A DNA stretch of 31,088 nt from JAGLWP01 sp964406515 (GTDB lineage Archaea > Nanobdellota > Nanobdellia > Pacearchaeales > GW2011-AR1): the NCBI GenBank assembly GCA_964406515.1, contig CAYORV010000008.1, positions 1-31,088 of the forward strand. The letters are read 5' to 3'. The translations under genes were made by a program, and so were the position numbers. The notes under the pieces were generated by a model, which did no database searches, was not told where the DNA came from, and was given only the letters and a program-made list of their open reading frames with translations. Shown here piece after piece: positions 1 to 9,012 of this stretch; position 1 is the stretch's first letter; each line of letters opens with the position of its first letter.

Positions 1-3000
1 TTCTTTCTTTTGAAAATTAGTGAAACATAAATTAATGCAATTACTGTAAGAGTTGCAACCACGCCAAAAAATCCAAAAAATGGAAGTTGAACTTGTGCAG
101 GACATTCAGTACTTTCAGTTCTCTTAGTAGGGTCACACGAAGTCCACCATTCATAAACCAAAAAATTTATAGGTCCAGATATATCATCATCACAGTCACT
201 TATTATATTTTGTGTTATTATACAAGTTTCACCATCTATTCCACCAGTACATGATGAAAAAGTATCAAAATTACATTCATCATCCTCTCCAGGAAGATAA
301 CATTTTAAAGTTCCTGAATTATCATAACCTAAGTCTTCGCAATTAGTTATACCTCCCCAATCCCATGTAACATCTCCAGGATTACCATCACAAATTTCTC
401 CTTGATTAACCTCTCCATCTCCACAAATTCCTCCAGGAATTCCTCCCTCACAAGTAATAGGATCAAACATACAGTTTGTACAAGTTACAGGTCCACCCGT
501 GTATTCATCAATTTGTGGGGGGCCAGCACAATCCAATCCATTAAATATACCCAAGTTATCTCCATCACATGGTCCTCCTGCATCAGGAGCAATACCATCA
601 CCACAAACTCCCCATTCTGAATATTCTGGTTTACAAATAGCAGGATTAACTGTATCATCCCAAGCACATGAACAATCATATCCATCTCCACAAGTTATTT
701 CAGCAGGAACACTATCCTTTGCAACCCCACAAAGTTCAGCATCATCTTTACATTCTCCCTCATTAAGATAATCTCCACAAACATTTATTAAACTACAATC
801 TTCCTCAATAAATGTTATATCAAGGTCATTACTTTGTTCACCATTAACTATAAAATAAAAAGCATCCAATTCTCCCTCTAAAAATCCTGCTGCTTTTTCT
901 AAATCTATTTGGGTAACTAACCATGATTCTTCTGCAGCCCCCCCATAACTACTATCTACAGTTGTAGTTATTGTGGTAACCAAATCCGGAGTAATCAAAT
1001 CCCACTCATAGACATCAAAAGTTACTTCACTACCTTCTCCCAATCCTGAAAATCTTAATAACATATTTATTGTAGTAGTATCAATTATTACTGCCTTTAC
1101 ATCTATCTTACTTCCTGATGAATCTACCCAAGAAGCCTCACTTTCCCAACTACAACTTCCTGAACATCCATCTCCACTTGTTGTGTCACCATCATCACAT
1201 TCTTCATCTACATTATTATCATTAGGAGATTGAACAGAATCATCTCCACAATATTCTGCACAAACACACTTTTCAGCGTCGATAGTTGTTTCCATGTCAC
1301 ATTGAGAACAACTTCCTAAGGTAGTACCATCACATGCTTCTGCTCCATTAATCACATCATCACCACAATAAGGTCCTGTTAAAGTTATACTTGTACAAGT
1401 CTCTGAACAATAAGTACATTCATCACCATAAGCAGGAGTACAAGCTACCCCATTATCAGTAGCCCCATTATCACAAACTTCATTTCCATTAACTATACCA
1501 TCATCACAATAGCCTCCCTGTACTGATACTGTTGCACTACAATCATCCTTACAATAAGTACATGAACCATCATAAGGGGGACTACAAACTAATCCGTTAT
1601 CAGTTGCTCCATCATCACAAACTTCCCCCCCATTAATAGTTCCATCATCACATGCTGTCACAGCCAAGTTTCCACTTGTTGCCACTTCTGCAGCGAATTT
1701 TGCCTTAAAATAATATGTCCCCCAACCAGTAGTTGTCCAAGTTGTTGATGGATAAGTTTTATCTGCAAGAGTTTTAATAAGAGTATCCCCCTTATAAATT
1801 TCAAATGTAATACTTTTGCCAGTGCAATGAGAACCCCCAGCAGTTAATGTAACTACAGTTCCACTTCTGGTATTTGTTACAGACCATGAAGCAGAGGTTA
1901 AATCACATATTCCACAAGTGCCCCCGTCGCAAGCATAGGTGCTTGCACAATCCGCATTAGTAGTACAAGATGTTTTACAAGCACCTCCACTACAAGTATA
2001 ATACCCACAATCAGTTTCAGTAGGAGTGGTACATGGGGGATTGGTTAAAGAACAAACAGAGTCACCTTTTGCAGTATAAGTATCATCACCATCATTAAAA
2101 CAACCAGCATCAGCACATGAAATATACCCATAACCTGAATTACATTCCCCATTATAACAAGACATACCAGAATAAAATGCATCACCATCTGCAGAACAAT
2201 AGTCTGTTTGAGAACAAATTCCCCATTGATTTTGATTTACCCAATCTAAGAAAGAACATCCTTCACCAATTCCACTTATACATTCTTGCGTTTGTATCTG
2301 ACAATAATTCGGGTCTCCACCATTTTGTTCATTTTTTAGATTACATGTAAATAAACTTGTCCAACCTCCACTATTACAACCCCTCCAATCATCTTCAACA
2401 CATTTTCTATATGTATCAACTATGCTCGTTCCAATATAAGCACAATAACTATTTCCAGATACACAATAGTCTGGAGTTCCATCCCAATCAGAATGACAAG
2501 CACCACTGGCACATTCATCGTCGCTATAACATATTTTCCCATCATCTAATTTACAAGTTCCAGAAGAACAAGCATAATCTGGTGGACATCCCCCACAATC
2601 TTTATTAACTCCGCAAAAAGTATGAGTTTCACAATCATCATAGGCCACACAATCATCTGGGCATATACAATTCTGATTTTGACATATCTCTCCAACACCC
2701 CACAAACAATCTATATCTGAAGCACACTCTCCACAAGTAAGAAATGTTGGAGAAGAATCATCCATATCACATACTTCTCCAGAAGGACATTCATCATCAT
2801 TTACACATTCAACACATTCATTACGAACAGTGTTACAATATTCTCCAGTAGGACAATCTCCACAATTAGTGCTAACACCGCAAACTGTACGGGTTCCACA
2901 ATTATAACCCAAACTTGAACAAGTATCTGTACAAGGTACAATACAATTTCCCCCCTCACAAGCATAACCTTCTGCACATTGGTTGTCACTAGTGCAACTT

Positions 3001-3704
3001 CCAGATGTTGTACACGCATTTCCTGTTGATCTAGTGGTTATTTCATCACATGCATATCCTGTATTACAACTTGTTGTAGTCTGAGAAGTACAAGAAGCAG
3101 AACTACAAGTTGAATCAGTTTTTTGAGAATAAGTTCCATCACCATCACTAGAACAACTAGCATCAGCACAAGAAATATAACCATATCCTACATTACAGTA
3201 TCCATAAGTACATTCCTTACCAGAATAAAATCCATCCCCTAAACAATAATCTGTTTGAGAACAAATTAACTCATCATTTTGATCATACCATGGAGATACA
3301 GAACACCCCCCAGATGTTCCACTCACACAAGATTTAGTTCGATATTGACAATAATTCGGGTTCCCACCTTCTTGTTCTTCTGTCCCAATCGCACAAGTAG
3401 TAGAACTAGACCATGTTCCACTACTACCACACGTTTTATAAGAACTACCAACACATTGTTCATAACCATTTGCTATACTAGAACTATCTCCAGCATCTGT
3501 TGCATCTCCATCTCCATTACTGTCCAAAACACAAGTGCTTGAAGACGAAGCACAAAATTTGCCTGACCCATCCCAATCTGTTCTACAATATCCACTAGAA
3601 CAATAACTATTACTAGTACATGCTTTCCCATTAGCTAAAAGTGTAATACAACTTCCCCCAATACATTCTCCAGTAGTACACTTTGTTCCTTTTGTTCCTG
3701 CTGG
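1..3704 (-). CDS. Giant Cys-rich cell-surface protein, partial at both ends
   Basis: One minus-strand frame stays open from the edge of the scaffold gap to the left edge of the window, about 1,234 codons; I read it codon by codon and found no stop. It is extremely rich in Cys, Gly, Asp and Ser. The N-terminal part consists of short disulfide modules (CSSGYC, CPSGEVC, CPTGEYC types). A block of about 160-180 residues starting with a DWDG motif occurs twice (about 3620-3090 and 2530-2034). Three CTPAYGDECTYC-like units and DUF4215/Myxococcus disulfide motifs (ECDDGD...DGCS..C) lie at 1190-1620. The C-terminus is a hydrophobic helix ending in KRK (about 5-85), so it is membrane-anchored with most of the chain outside; the stop must lie just beyond base 1. 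The start is inside or beyond the gap. The role is unknown; adhesion or cell contact is an inference. Confidence 0.88.
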
Positions 3705-3804
3705 NNNNNNNNNNNNNNNNNNNNNNNNNNNNNNNNNNNNNNNNNNNNNNNNNNNNNNNNNNNNNNNNNNNNNNNNNNNNNNNNNNNNNNNNNNNNNNNN
3801 NNNN
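3705..3804. other. Scaffold gap (100 N)
   Basis: Exactly 100 N, the usual placeholder for a gap of unknown length. The 5' ends of the two divergent flanking genes and their promoters fall in it. The flanks share no obvious overlap, so this is probably genuinely missing sequence. Confidence 0.99.
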
Positions 3805-5270
3805 ACACACTCAAAGATGTTCTTTTAAACACTGGGAAGTCAGTTAAATCAGCAGTAATTGGTTTAGGTTTATTTGGATTAGTTTCTACATTAAACCTCC
3901 CCAAAATATTTGCTGATGAGATTGCCTCAAAAACAAAAGAAAATGACTGGAAAATTGAAGCAACAATTGACGTTATTCCATATAATCTCCAAACCCAAGG
4001 ATTAGAAGAAGAAATAGGAGCAACTGGGGAGATTTCTGATACTTATCTTTCTCATGTTGTGCGATTTAATGACCCAGAAATAATTTGGCCGAATTATCCA
4101 ATGCACTATGATTTAGTTGAAATAGAAGTAACTAAGGATAACATAAGTGATATAAATAAAATTAACATTTCACCAAGTGCTGGAACTCTAGATATACCAA
4201 AAACATTAATTAAACCTAAAATAAGTATTTATACTCCTTCAGATATTGGATTTCATTTACAAGCACATCAGATTTCTGGAAATGCTTTAGAAAAAGCGAA
4301 GGTTCCTGGAAGAGAATCATTTGAAGATTTTAATTTAGAAGAAAATCAAGATAATCATACATTAACAACTGAAAGTGAAAGAATATATTCACTAGGGATT
4401 GTTAATTTTTGGGATAATGTATTTTTTAGTGATTGGTCTGAAAGAGAAATTTATGATGATGGGACTATCAAACGGGATATTATTGAATCTTTCCCAGAAA
4501 AAGCAAACACAGAATATCAATGTTCTCGTAATTTTAAAACATTAGAAACAAGTATTTTTACAAATCTACCAATTATTAAAGAAATCTCTTTTTTAGGAGG
4601 ATTAAAATTTAATTTATTTGAAATAAATGATATGCAAAAAATACAACAAATATTCCATGAGGAATGTAATGATACTAAGTCTATTCCTTTTGGCGAGGGT
4701 GGTGTCTCTGGAATTACAGAGAGAATTAGTGATACAATTATTGATTCAGAATTAAATTCAAGTATTAAAGCACAAGGACTTGGTCCAATGTTAGGATTAT
4801 CTGGTTCAAAAAACATTTGTGATTGGTTAAAAGTTTATGGAGATTTTTCTAAATCATGGATAAGATTAGATACAAAAAGAAATGCTACTTTTTCAAGAGT
4901 TAGTAATACTATTGCAGAAGAAACAAGATTAAGTTATGATGATTTAATTGATTCCCCCACCAAAACTTTAATGATTGAAACAATAGTAAACTCAACTTCA
5001 CATGAAGAAGAAAAAGCGCAATTTGAAATCGCCAAAACTTACAATTCCTTACAAACTGAAATGAATCTTGGTTTAGAGTTTCTTTTGGGTAAATATGTTA
5101 CTCTCTCTGCAGGTTTTTGGAAAAATATTACACAAGGTTTACCAACACCAGCAAAATTTAATTACTCTAATTTTAAGGAAGATAATGCAGTTAATCTTTG
5201 GAGTTACGACGAAGAATTAAAAGATATCTCTCATCAGGGTTTTAAATTAGGTGTTAAAATTAGTTATTAA
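3805..5270 (+). CDS. Secreted protein of unknown function, 5' end missing
   Basis: The frame is open from the gap edge to the TAA at 5268-5270 (487 visible residues). A GTG at 4059 is in frame, but the frame upstream of it is coding: a Lys-bearing stretch, a hydrophobic segment (VIGLGLFGLVSTLNL) and a possible cleavage site near FADE look like a signal peptide, so the true start is in the gap. After it come mixed beta-strand-like segments with alternating hydrophobic residues. The last part (LGLEFLLGKYVTLSAGFW, then GFKLGVKISY with a terminal Tyr) resembles the C-terminal strands of beta-barrel outer-membrane proteins, which would be odd in an archaeon. I do not recognise the family. The gene converges on the rtcB 3' scar 3 nt away. 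Confidence 0.8.
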
Positions 5271-5273
5271 ATT

Positions 5274-5333
5274 TCAACCTTTAACAACCACCAACGGCTT
5301 CAACCTCGCTACCTTTTTGCTTATCCCAAGTTC
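5274..5333 (-). pseudogene. rtcB: rtcB 3'-end fragment (scar)
   Basis: On the minus strand this reads ELGISKKVARLKPLVVVKG followed by TGA, identical in protein sequence to the last 19 residues of the complete RtcB at 7594-9012. The nucleotide differences between the two copies over this stretch are synonymous, and the stop codon differs (TGA here, TAA in the complete gene). Both were therefore once under selection as coding sequence, and this is not a fresh local duplication. Homology ends abruptly at 5333; the upstream bases are unrelated. Together with the 5' scar at 9885-10007 it marks the other end of an older rtcB whose middle has been replaced. Confidence 0.85.
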
Positions 5334-5404
5334 CAATATCAAAAACAAATATTCATAATAGTATACATAAATTTTTAATTAAAATTTATTCTGAAAGAAT
5401 TCCC

Positions 5405-5758
5405 TCACTCTGCAGGACCTTCAGAACACAAACCAGGACAAGTTTCTATGCCATAAGGTTCATAACCTGAATCTGTTGCAAGCATTTGACATGTCTTTAA
5501 AACTTCATCTGTGCCAGTAGGCAAATCAGATGCTTTTAAAGTTCTTTCTTCGGCACAAAAAGAATATGTATTCTGTTCTACACAAGCAGTTTCACATTGA
5601 GCCACAATTGTGTTAACATTTCCTCCACCACCGACCCCTGGGAAAAGTGTTTTCCAACCCATAGTAAACCCAAGAATCAAAAAAGCTAAAATTACAACTC
5701 CTAAAATTATTAAAACAATTGTACTAGTACTTAATCTCAAACCTCTTTTATTTTGCAT
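5405..5758 (-). CDS. Small single-span membrane protein with Cys-containing outer domain
   Basis: 117 residues from the ATG at 5756-5758. A longer reading from 5824 would overlap the ThiF-like gene and adds a charged tail ahead of a typical start (MQNKRGLRLSTSTIVL). Residues about 10-35 form one strong membrane helix (IVLIILGVVILAFLILGF). A Gly-rich linker (PGVGGGG) follows, then an outer domain with five or so Cys (QCETACVEQ, FCAEE, TCQML, TCPGLC). The charged KRG before the helix resembles class III prepilins, but there is no pilus context here. It begins 22 nt after the ThiF-like gene on the same strand, so it is probably the last gene of the peptide cassette; it may equally be an unrelated surface protein. 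Function unknown. Confidence 0.7.
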   Translation of the reverse strand: MQNKRGLRLSTSTIVLIILGVVILAFLILGFTMGWKTLFPGVGGGGNVNTIVAQCETACVEQNTYSFCAEERTLKASDLPTGTDEVLKTCQMLATDSGYEPYGIETCPGLCSEGPAE

Positions 5759-5780
5759 ATCAAATTTAAGATTGTTTGAT

Positions 5781-6815
5781 TTAAAAATGTTTTTGTTTTT
5801 CTTTACCAAAATATCTCCATTCAATGCTCAGATTCATAAAATCAATTTCTGCGAATTTATCTATGTTCAAATTTCCTTTTCCAATTAGATATTTAAAAAT
5901 TTCCATGACTTGAATATTAGCTATGGCTCCTGCAATTGGGCCGAGATTTCCTGTTTGTTGTATGTCTTTTACTTTTTCAAGGCTACTCAATTGATCATTA
6001 GATTTCTGGTATTCAAGAAAATCATTAAATGTTGCGGTTTGTCCTGGAACAATTATGGGTCCAATCATTCCTAGATGCATATTATATCCTCCAGCAACAC
6101 AATAAGGAATTCCATTTTTTGTTGCATATCCATCAATAATTTTAGATGTTTCTTCAACTGAAGGACTATCTGCACAGTTCACTAAAAAATCAGAACCCAA
6201 TACAATCTCTTCTATATCCTCATCAAGAGAAACCATTTTTTTAAATGGAACTATCCTAGAATCTGGCAATCTCCCTTTAATTACATCAACCTTATATTTG
6301 CCAATATCTCCTAAATTGAAAAACAATTGTCTATTTAGATTACTTTCTTGTATAACATCTGGATCACTAATCCTTATCTCTCCAACTCCCATCTGGCATA
6401 ATCCATTAACAATCCAAGTTCCAATGCCCCCGATACCAAAAACAGAAATTACAGAATTTTCTATCTTTTTTTGAAGCAAAAGAGTTTCATCCCAAGAAGA
6501 AGTTAGTTCATCAATAAAAGAGATTTGTCTTGCATATCTTTTATTTTCTTTATTAGAATCATATTCTCTAATAATTCTTTCGTGCATTAGAGATTCCAAA
6601 CAATCATAAATCTGCTCTTTATCATAATCGCATTTAATCTTTGATAATAATTCTTCTCTTGTTTGTTCTGTATCTAATTCAGTAATTACTCTTTTAACTA
6701 GGGAATCAACTCTAAACTTTTTAGTTTTTCTAGTTCCTGTAAAAATCACATCATAAATTTCTTCAGATTCTTTTAGAATATAGATAGAATCTTTAAGTTT
6801 TAATTTTCTTGTCAT
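5781..6815 (-). CDS. ThiF/E1-like adenylating enzyme with PqqD-like N-terminal domain (RiPP-type)
   Basis: 344 residues. Residues about 1-90 look like a PqqD-like winged-helix domain, the fold of RiPP recognition elements (RVDSLVKRVITELDT...CLESLMHERIIREYD). Residues about 92-300 are an E1/ThiF/MoeB fold: RYARQ entry motif (93-97), nucleotide loop GIGGIG (127-132), Asp at 151/153, the adenylation motif SNLNRQ (158-163) and NCAD with Asp216. No CxxC zinc pairs are seen. Known relatives with this architecture (MccB of microcin C, PaaA of pantocin A) adenylate or cyclise a short ribosomal peptide. The gene overlaps the TraB-like gene by 23 nt, and a 48-aa peptide gene lies at the head of the same transcript, so peptide activation is the favoured role (inference). 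Housekeeping MoeB/ThiF is less likely given the N-terminal domain and context. Confidence 0.85.
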   Translation of the reverse strand: MTRKLKLKDSIYILKESEEIYDVIFTGTRKTKKFRVDSLVKRVITELDTEQTREELLSKIKCDYDKEQIYDCLESLMHERIIREYDSNKENKRYARQISFIDELTSSWDETLLLQKKIENSVISVFGIGGIGTWIVNGLCQMGVGEIRISDPDVIQESNLNRQLFFNLGDIGKYKVDVIKGRLPDSRIVPFKKMVSLDEDIEEIVLGSDFLVNCADSPSVEETSKIIDGYATKNGIPYCVAGGYNMHLGMIGPIIVPGQTATFNDFLEYQKSNDQLSSLEKVKDIQQTGNLGPIAGAIANIQVMEIFKYLIGKGNLNIDKFAEIDFMNLSIEWRYFGKEKQKHF

Positions 6816-7386
6816 TTTTTATTATCTCACAATATTCTATTTTTTTATCTTTTCCCGGCTCGATTAGTAAATTTCCTTTATTATCGCAAGGAAAAAATAT
6901 TTTATAATTATCCAAGGAATCTCTTAAGAAAGAATGCTCTCTTAAATGCCAAGAACCAATTATTATTACTAAAGGACGATTTGTTTTATTTTTGTATTCA
7001 AGAGTTTTATCTAAATGAATTTTGTCTCTTAATTTGAGAATGTCTTCTATCTTTTTTTCTTCATCTTTAGATAATTTTTCTTGTTTATTAATCTTTTTTT
7101 GTAATATTTCGTCAAAACCAAAATTTGCCAAATCTATTCCAATCAACTTTATATTTTTATTATAACAGAGTTCTATTAAATTTTTTATTTCATCAAAAGA
7201 AGTCATATTAGAAACTGTTTTATTTTTTAAGATATCTTCAAATTTTTTTTTAGTATCAAGGAACAAATTTTCTAAATTTTCACACAAAACAAATTCTGGA
7301 TTAATAAGATTGATTATTTCCTTCTGTTTAATAAAATCATCAATAAATCCATGAGTAGTCCCTATAAAGACAAAAGAAAAATTCAT
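6793..7386 (-). CDS. TraB/PrgY/Tiki-like protein (putative metallopeptidase)
   Basis: 197 residues from the ATG at 7384-7386. An in-frame ATG at 7455 would add 23 residues but overlap the upstream peptide gene, and the conserved core begins right at MNFSFVFIGTTHGF. Motifs in order: GTTHG (the GxxH motif, His12), CENLE with Glu36 after a hydrophobic strand, a charged coiled-coil-like middle, the strand IKLIGIDLANFG, and near the end IIIGSWHL (second G..H). This is the TraB/GumN/ChaN/Tiki pattern. Family knowledge: Tiki cleaves Wnt, and Enterococcus TraB/PrgY block peptide pheromones. The enzyme has no membrane segment, so it is probably cytosolic. Between a peptide gene and an E1-like gene, a role in trimming the peptide or giving immunity to it is plausible (inference). 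Confidence 0.72.
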   Translation of the reverse strand: MNFSFVFIGTTHGFIDDFIKQKEIINLINPEFVLCENLENLFLDTKKKFEDILKNKTVSNMTSFDEIKNLIELCYNKNIKLIGIDLANFGFDEILQKKINKQEKLSKDEEKKIEDILKLRDKIHLDKTLEYKNKTNRPLVIIIGSWHLREHSFLRDSLDNYKIFFPCDNKGNLLIEPGKDKKIEYCEIIKNDKKIKT

Positions 7387-7405
7387 TTTTATAAAAGGTT
7401 TATTT

Positions 7406-7552
7406 TTACATCCAATATTTGATGCTTGTTCCACTATAATGGACTCTTTCATCAATTAACTTAAGACCCTTGTATCCAGTATCTTGGAGGGGCTTAATTT
7501 CTTCTTTCTCTTCTATTGGAATTTCTTCCAAAGTTATTTCAAGTTTTTCCAT
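7406..7552 (-). CDS. 48-aa putative precursor peptide
   Basis: Short gene from the ATG at 7550-7552 to the TAA at 7406-7408. The N-terminal 20 residues hold eight Glu (MEKLEITLEEIPIEEKEE), like an acidic leader. The C-terminal half is Gly/Lys/aromatic (TGYKGLKLIDERV, then SGTSIKYWM) with no Cys. A strong TATA-like box lies about 26 nt upstream, so it heads the transcript and is probably leaderless. It ends 19 nt before the TraB-like gene, and the ThiF/E1-like gene follows. As the first, tiny product ahead of a peptide-activating enzyme it is the natural candidate substrate (inference). Against it: 48 codons can stay open by chance, though the promoter position supports a real gene. Confidence 0.6.
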   Translation of the reverse strand: MEKLEITLEEIPIEEKEEIKPLQDTGYKGLKLIDERVHYSGTSIKYWM

Positions 7553-7571
7553 GATTTTTTATACATTTTAA

Positions 7572-7583
7572 GGTTTATATAAA
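7572..7583 (-). promoter_or_regulatory. TATA box of the peptide/TraB/ThiF cassette
   Basis: Minus-strand TTTATATAAACC, centred about 26 nt before the 48-aa gene's ATG, lies in the short space after the rtcB stop. The spacing fits archaeal leaderless transcription, so the cassette can be expressed independently of rtcB. Confidence 0.6.
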
Positions 7584-7593
7584 TTTCTATACT

Positions 7594-9012
7594 TTAACCC
7601 TTAACAACTACCAACGGTTTCAACCTCGCTACTTTCTTGCTTATTCCAAGTTCGTCTACAACTTTTACAACTTCTTCAATATCTTTGTAAACTTGCGGTG
7701 ATTCTTCTGCAAGACTTTTTACACTTCCTGCCTTTACTTCAATCCCTTTTTTCTTTAAATCTTTTTGAACATCCTCTCCTTTGATTGTCCTAAGTGCATT
7801 GCCTCTCCCCATAACTCTTCCAGCTCCATGAACAGTGCTACCAAAAGTTAACTCTTCTGCTTTTTTTGTCCCAATCATTAAATAAGAAGAGGTTCCCATA
7901 CTTCCTGGAATTATAACAGGTTGCCCAATTTTTCTATACGCCAAGGGAACTTCTTTTCTTCCAGCTCCAAAAGCCCGCGTAGCACCTTTTCTATGAACAC
8001 AAACTTCTTTCATTTTCCCATTAATTTTATGCTTCTCAAATTTCGCAATATTATGACAAACATCATAAACAACTTTCAATTCTGATTTAGGAAATAAGTA
8101 TTTCATTTCTTCCCTTAACCAATGCGTTATTAATTGCTTGTTTGCAAAAGCAAAATTAGATGCAGCTGCCGCAGCAGCATAATATTCTTTACCCAACACA
8201 CTTTTTATCGGGGCATTAATTAATTCTCTATCTGGCAAATTTTTTGAACCATATTTATCTTCCATTTTTCTAATATAATCCGAAGCAACTTGATGCCCCA
8301 ACCCTCGACTTCCACAATGTATCATAATTGTTACCTGCCCTTTTTTAATTCCCAAAACTTTTGCAATTTTGTCGTCGAAGATTTCATCAACATATTGCAC
8401 TTCTAAAAAATGATTTCCCGATCCCAAGGTTCCTAGTTGTCCAATTCCCCGTCTTACAGCCCTATCAGAAACTTTGCTAGCATCAGCCCCATTGATAAAT
8501 CCCTCTTCTTCAGTATGCAAATAATCTTCCTTAACCCCATAACCTTTCTCAACCATCCGCTTTGCCCCTCCTTCCAAAATTTTGTTCAATTCTTCTCTTG
8601 AAAGCTGGAACTTGCTCCCTCGCCCCACACCCGAAGGAATCTTTCTGTAAATTGCCTCCAAAACTTCTTTTTGTTTTTTTAAAATATCTTGCTTTTTCAA
8701 ATTTGTTTTTAACAATCTTACAGAACAGTTAATATCATACCCGACTCCCCCAGGACTAATAACTCCTTTATCTAAATCAAAAGCAGCCACTCCTCCGATT
8801 GGAAATCCATAACCAACGTGTATATCAGATAATCCAATAGAATACTTTAAAATTCCTGAAAGTTGAGCCACATTAGCAACTTGTTTTAATGCATCTTCTT
8901 CTATAATAATTTTTTCAGAAATAAATATCCGACCAGGTACTAGCATACTTTTTTCTCTAGGCAATTCATATTCATTTTTTCCAATTTTTTTTAACTTCTC
9001 TTTGTATCTCAT
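7594..9012 (-). CDS. rtcB: RNA-splicing ligase RtcB (complete, intein-free)
   Basis: 472 residues, the normal family length. It is the GTP/Mn-dependent ligase that joins 2',3'-cyclic phosphate to 5'-OH RNA ends in tRNA splicing and RNA repair. Family residues are present: GYDINC with Asp93 and Cys96, GSGNHFLE with His201 and Glu204, MIHCGSRGLGH with His232, His320 in DVCHNIAK, and the guanylylated His395 in VHGAGR. The Pyrococcus RtcB is intein-invaded, whereas this one is continuous. It starts immediately after the stop of the homing endonuclease gene (TAA then ATG). A second, broken rtcB brackets this region (5' scar 9885-10007, 3' scar 5274-5333), so this copy is probably an incoming replacement that restores function. 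Confidence 0.97.
   Translation of the reverse strand: MRYKEKLKKIGKNEYELPREKSMLVPGRIFISEKIIIEEDALKQVANVAQLSGILKYSIGLSDIHVGYGFPIGGVAAFDLDKGVISPGGVGYDINCSVRLLKTNLKKQDILKKQKEVLEAIYRKIPSGVGRGSKFQLSREELNKILEGGAKRMVEKGYGVKEDYLHTEEEGFINGADASKVSDRAVRRGIGQLGTLGSGNHFLEVQYVDEIFDDKIAKVLGIKKGQVTIMIHCGSRGLGHQVASDYIRKMEDKYGSKNLPDRELINAPIKSVLGKEYYAAAAAASNFAFANKQLITHWLREEMKYLFPKSELKVVYDVCHNIAKFEKHKINGKMKEVCVHRKGATRAFGAGRKEVPLAYRKIGQPVIIPGSMGTSSYLMIGTKKAEELTFGSTVHGAGRVMGRGNALRTIKGEDVQKDLKKKGIEVKAGSVKSLAEESPQVYKDIEEVVKVVDELGISKKVARLKPLVVVKG

Noticed and set aside
402..771. Plus-strand open frames opposite the giant Cys-rich gene (also at 2117-2608 and 3279-3542)
   Set aside because: They lie antisense to an uninterrupted coding frame, are Ser/Thr/His-rich by complement of Cys/Asp codons, and have no promoter.
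4517..4816. 99-codon minus-strand frame within the secreted protein gene
   Set aside because: Antisense to a clear long coding frame, with no supporting signals.
7387..7455. Longer N-terminus of the TraB-like protein from 7455
   Set aside because: It would overlap the peptide gene, and the added residues precede the conserved family core.
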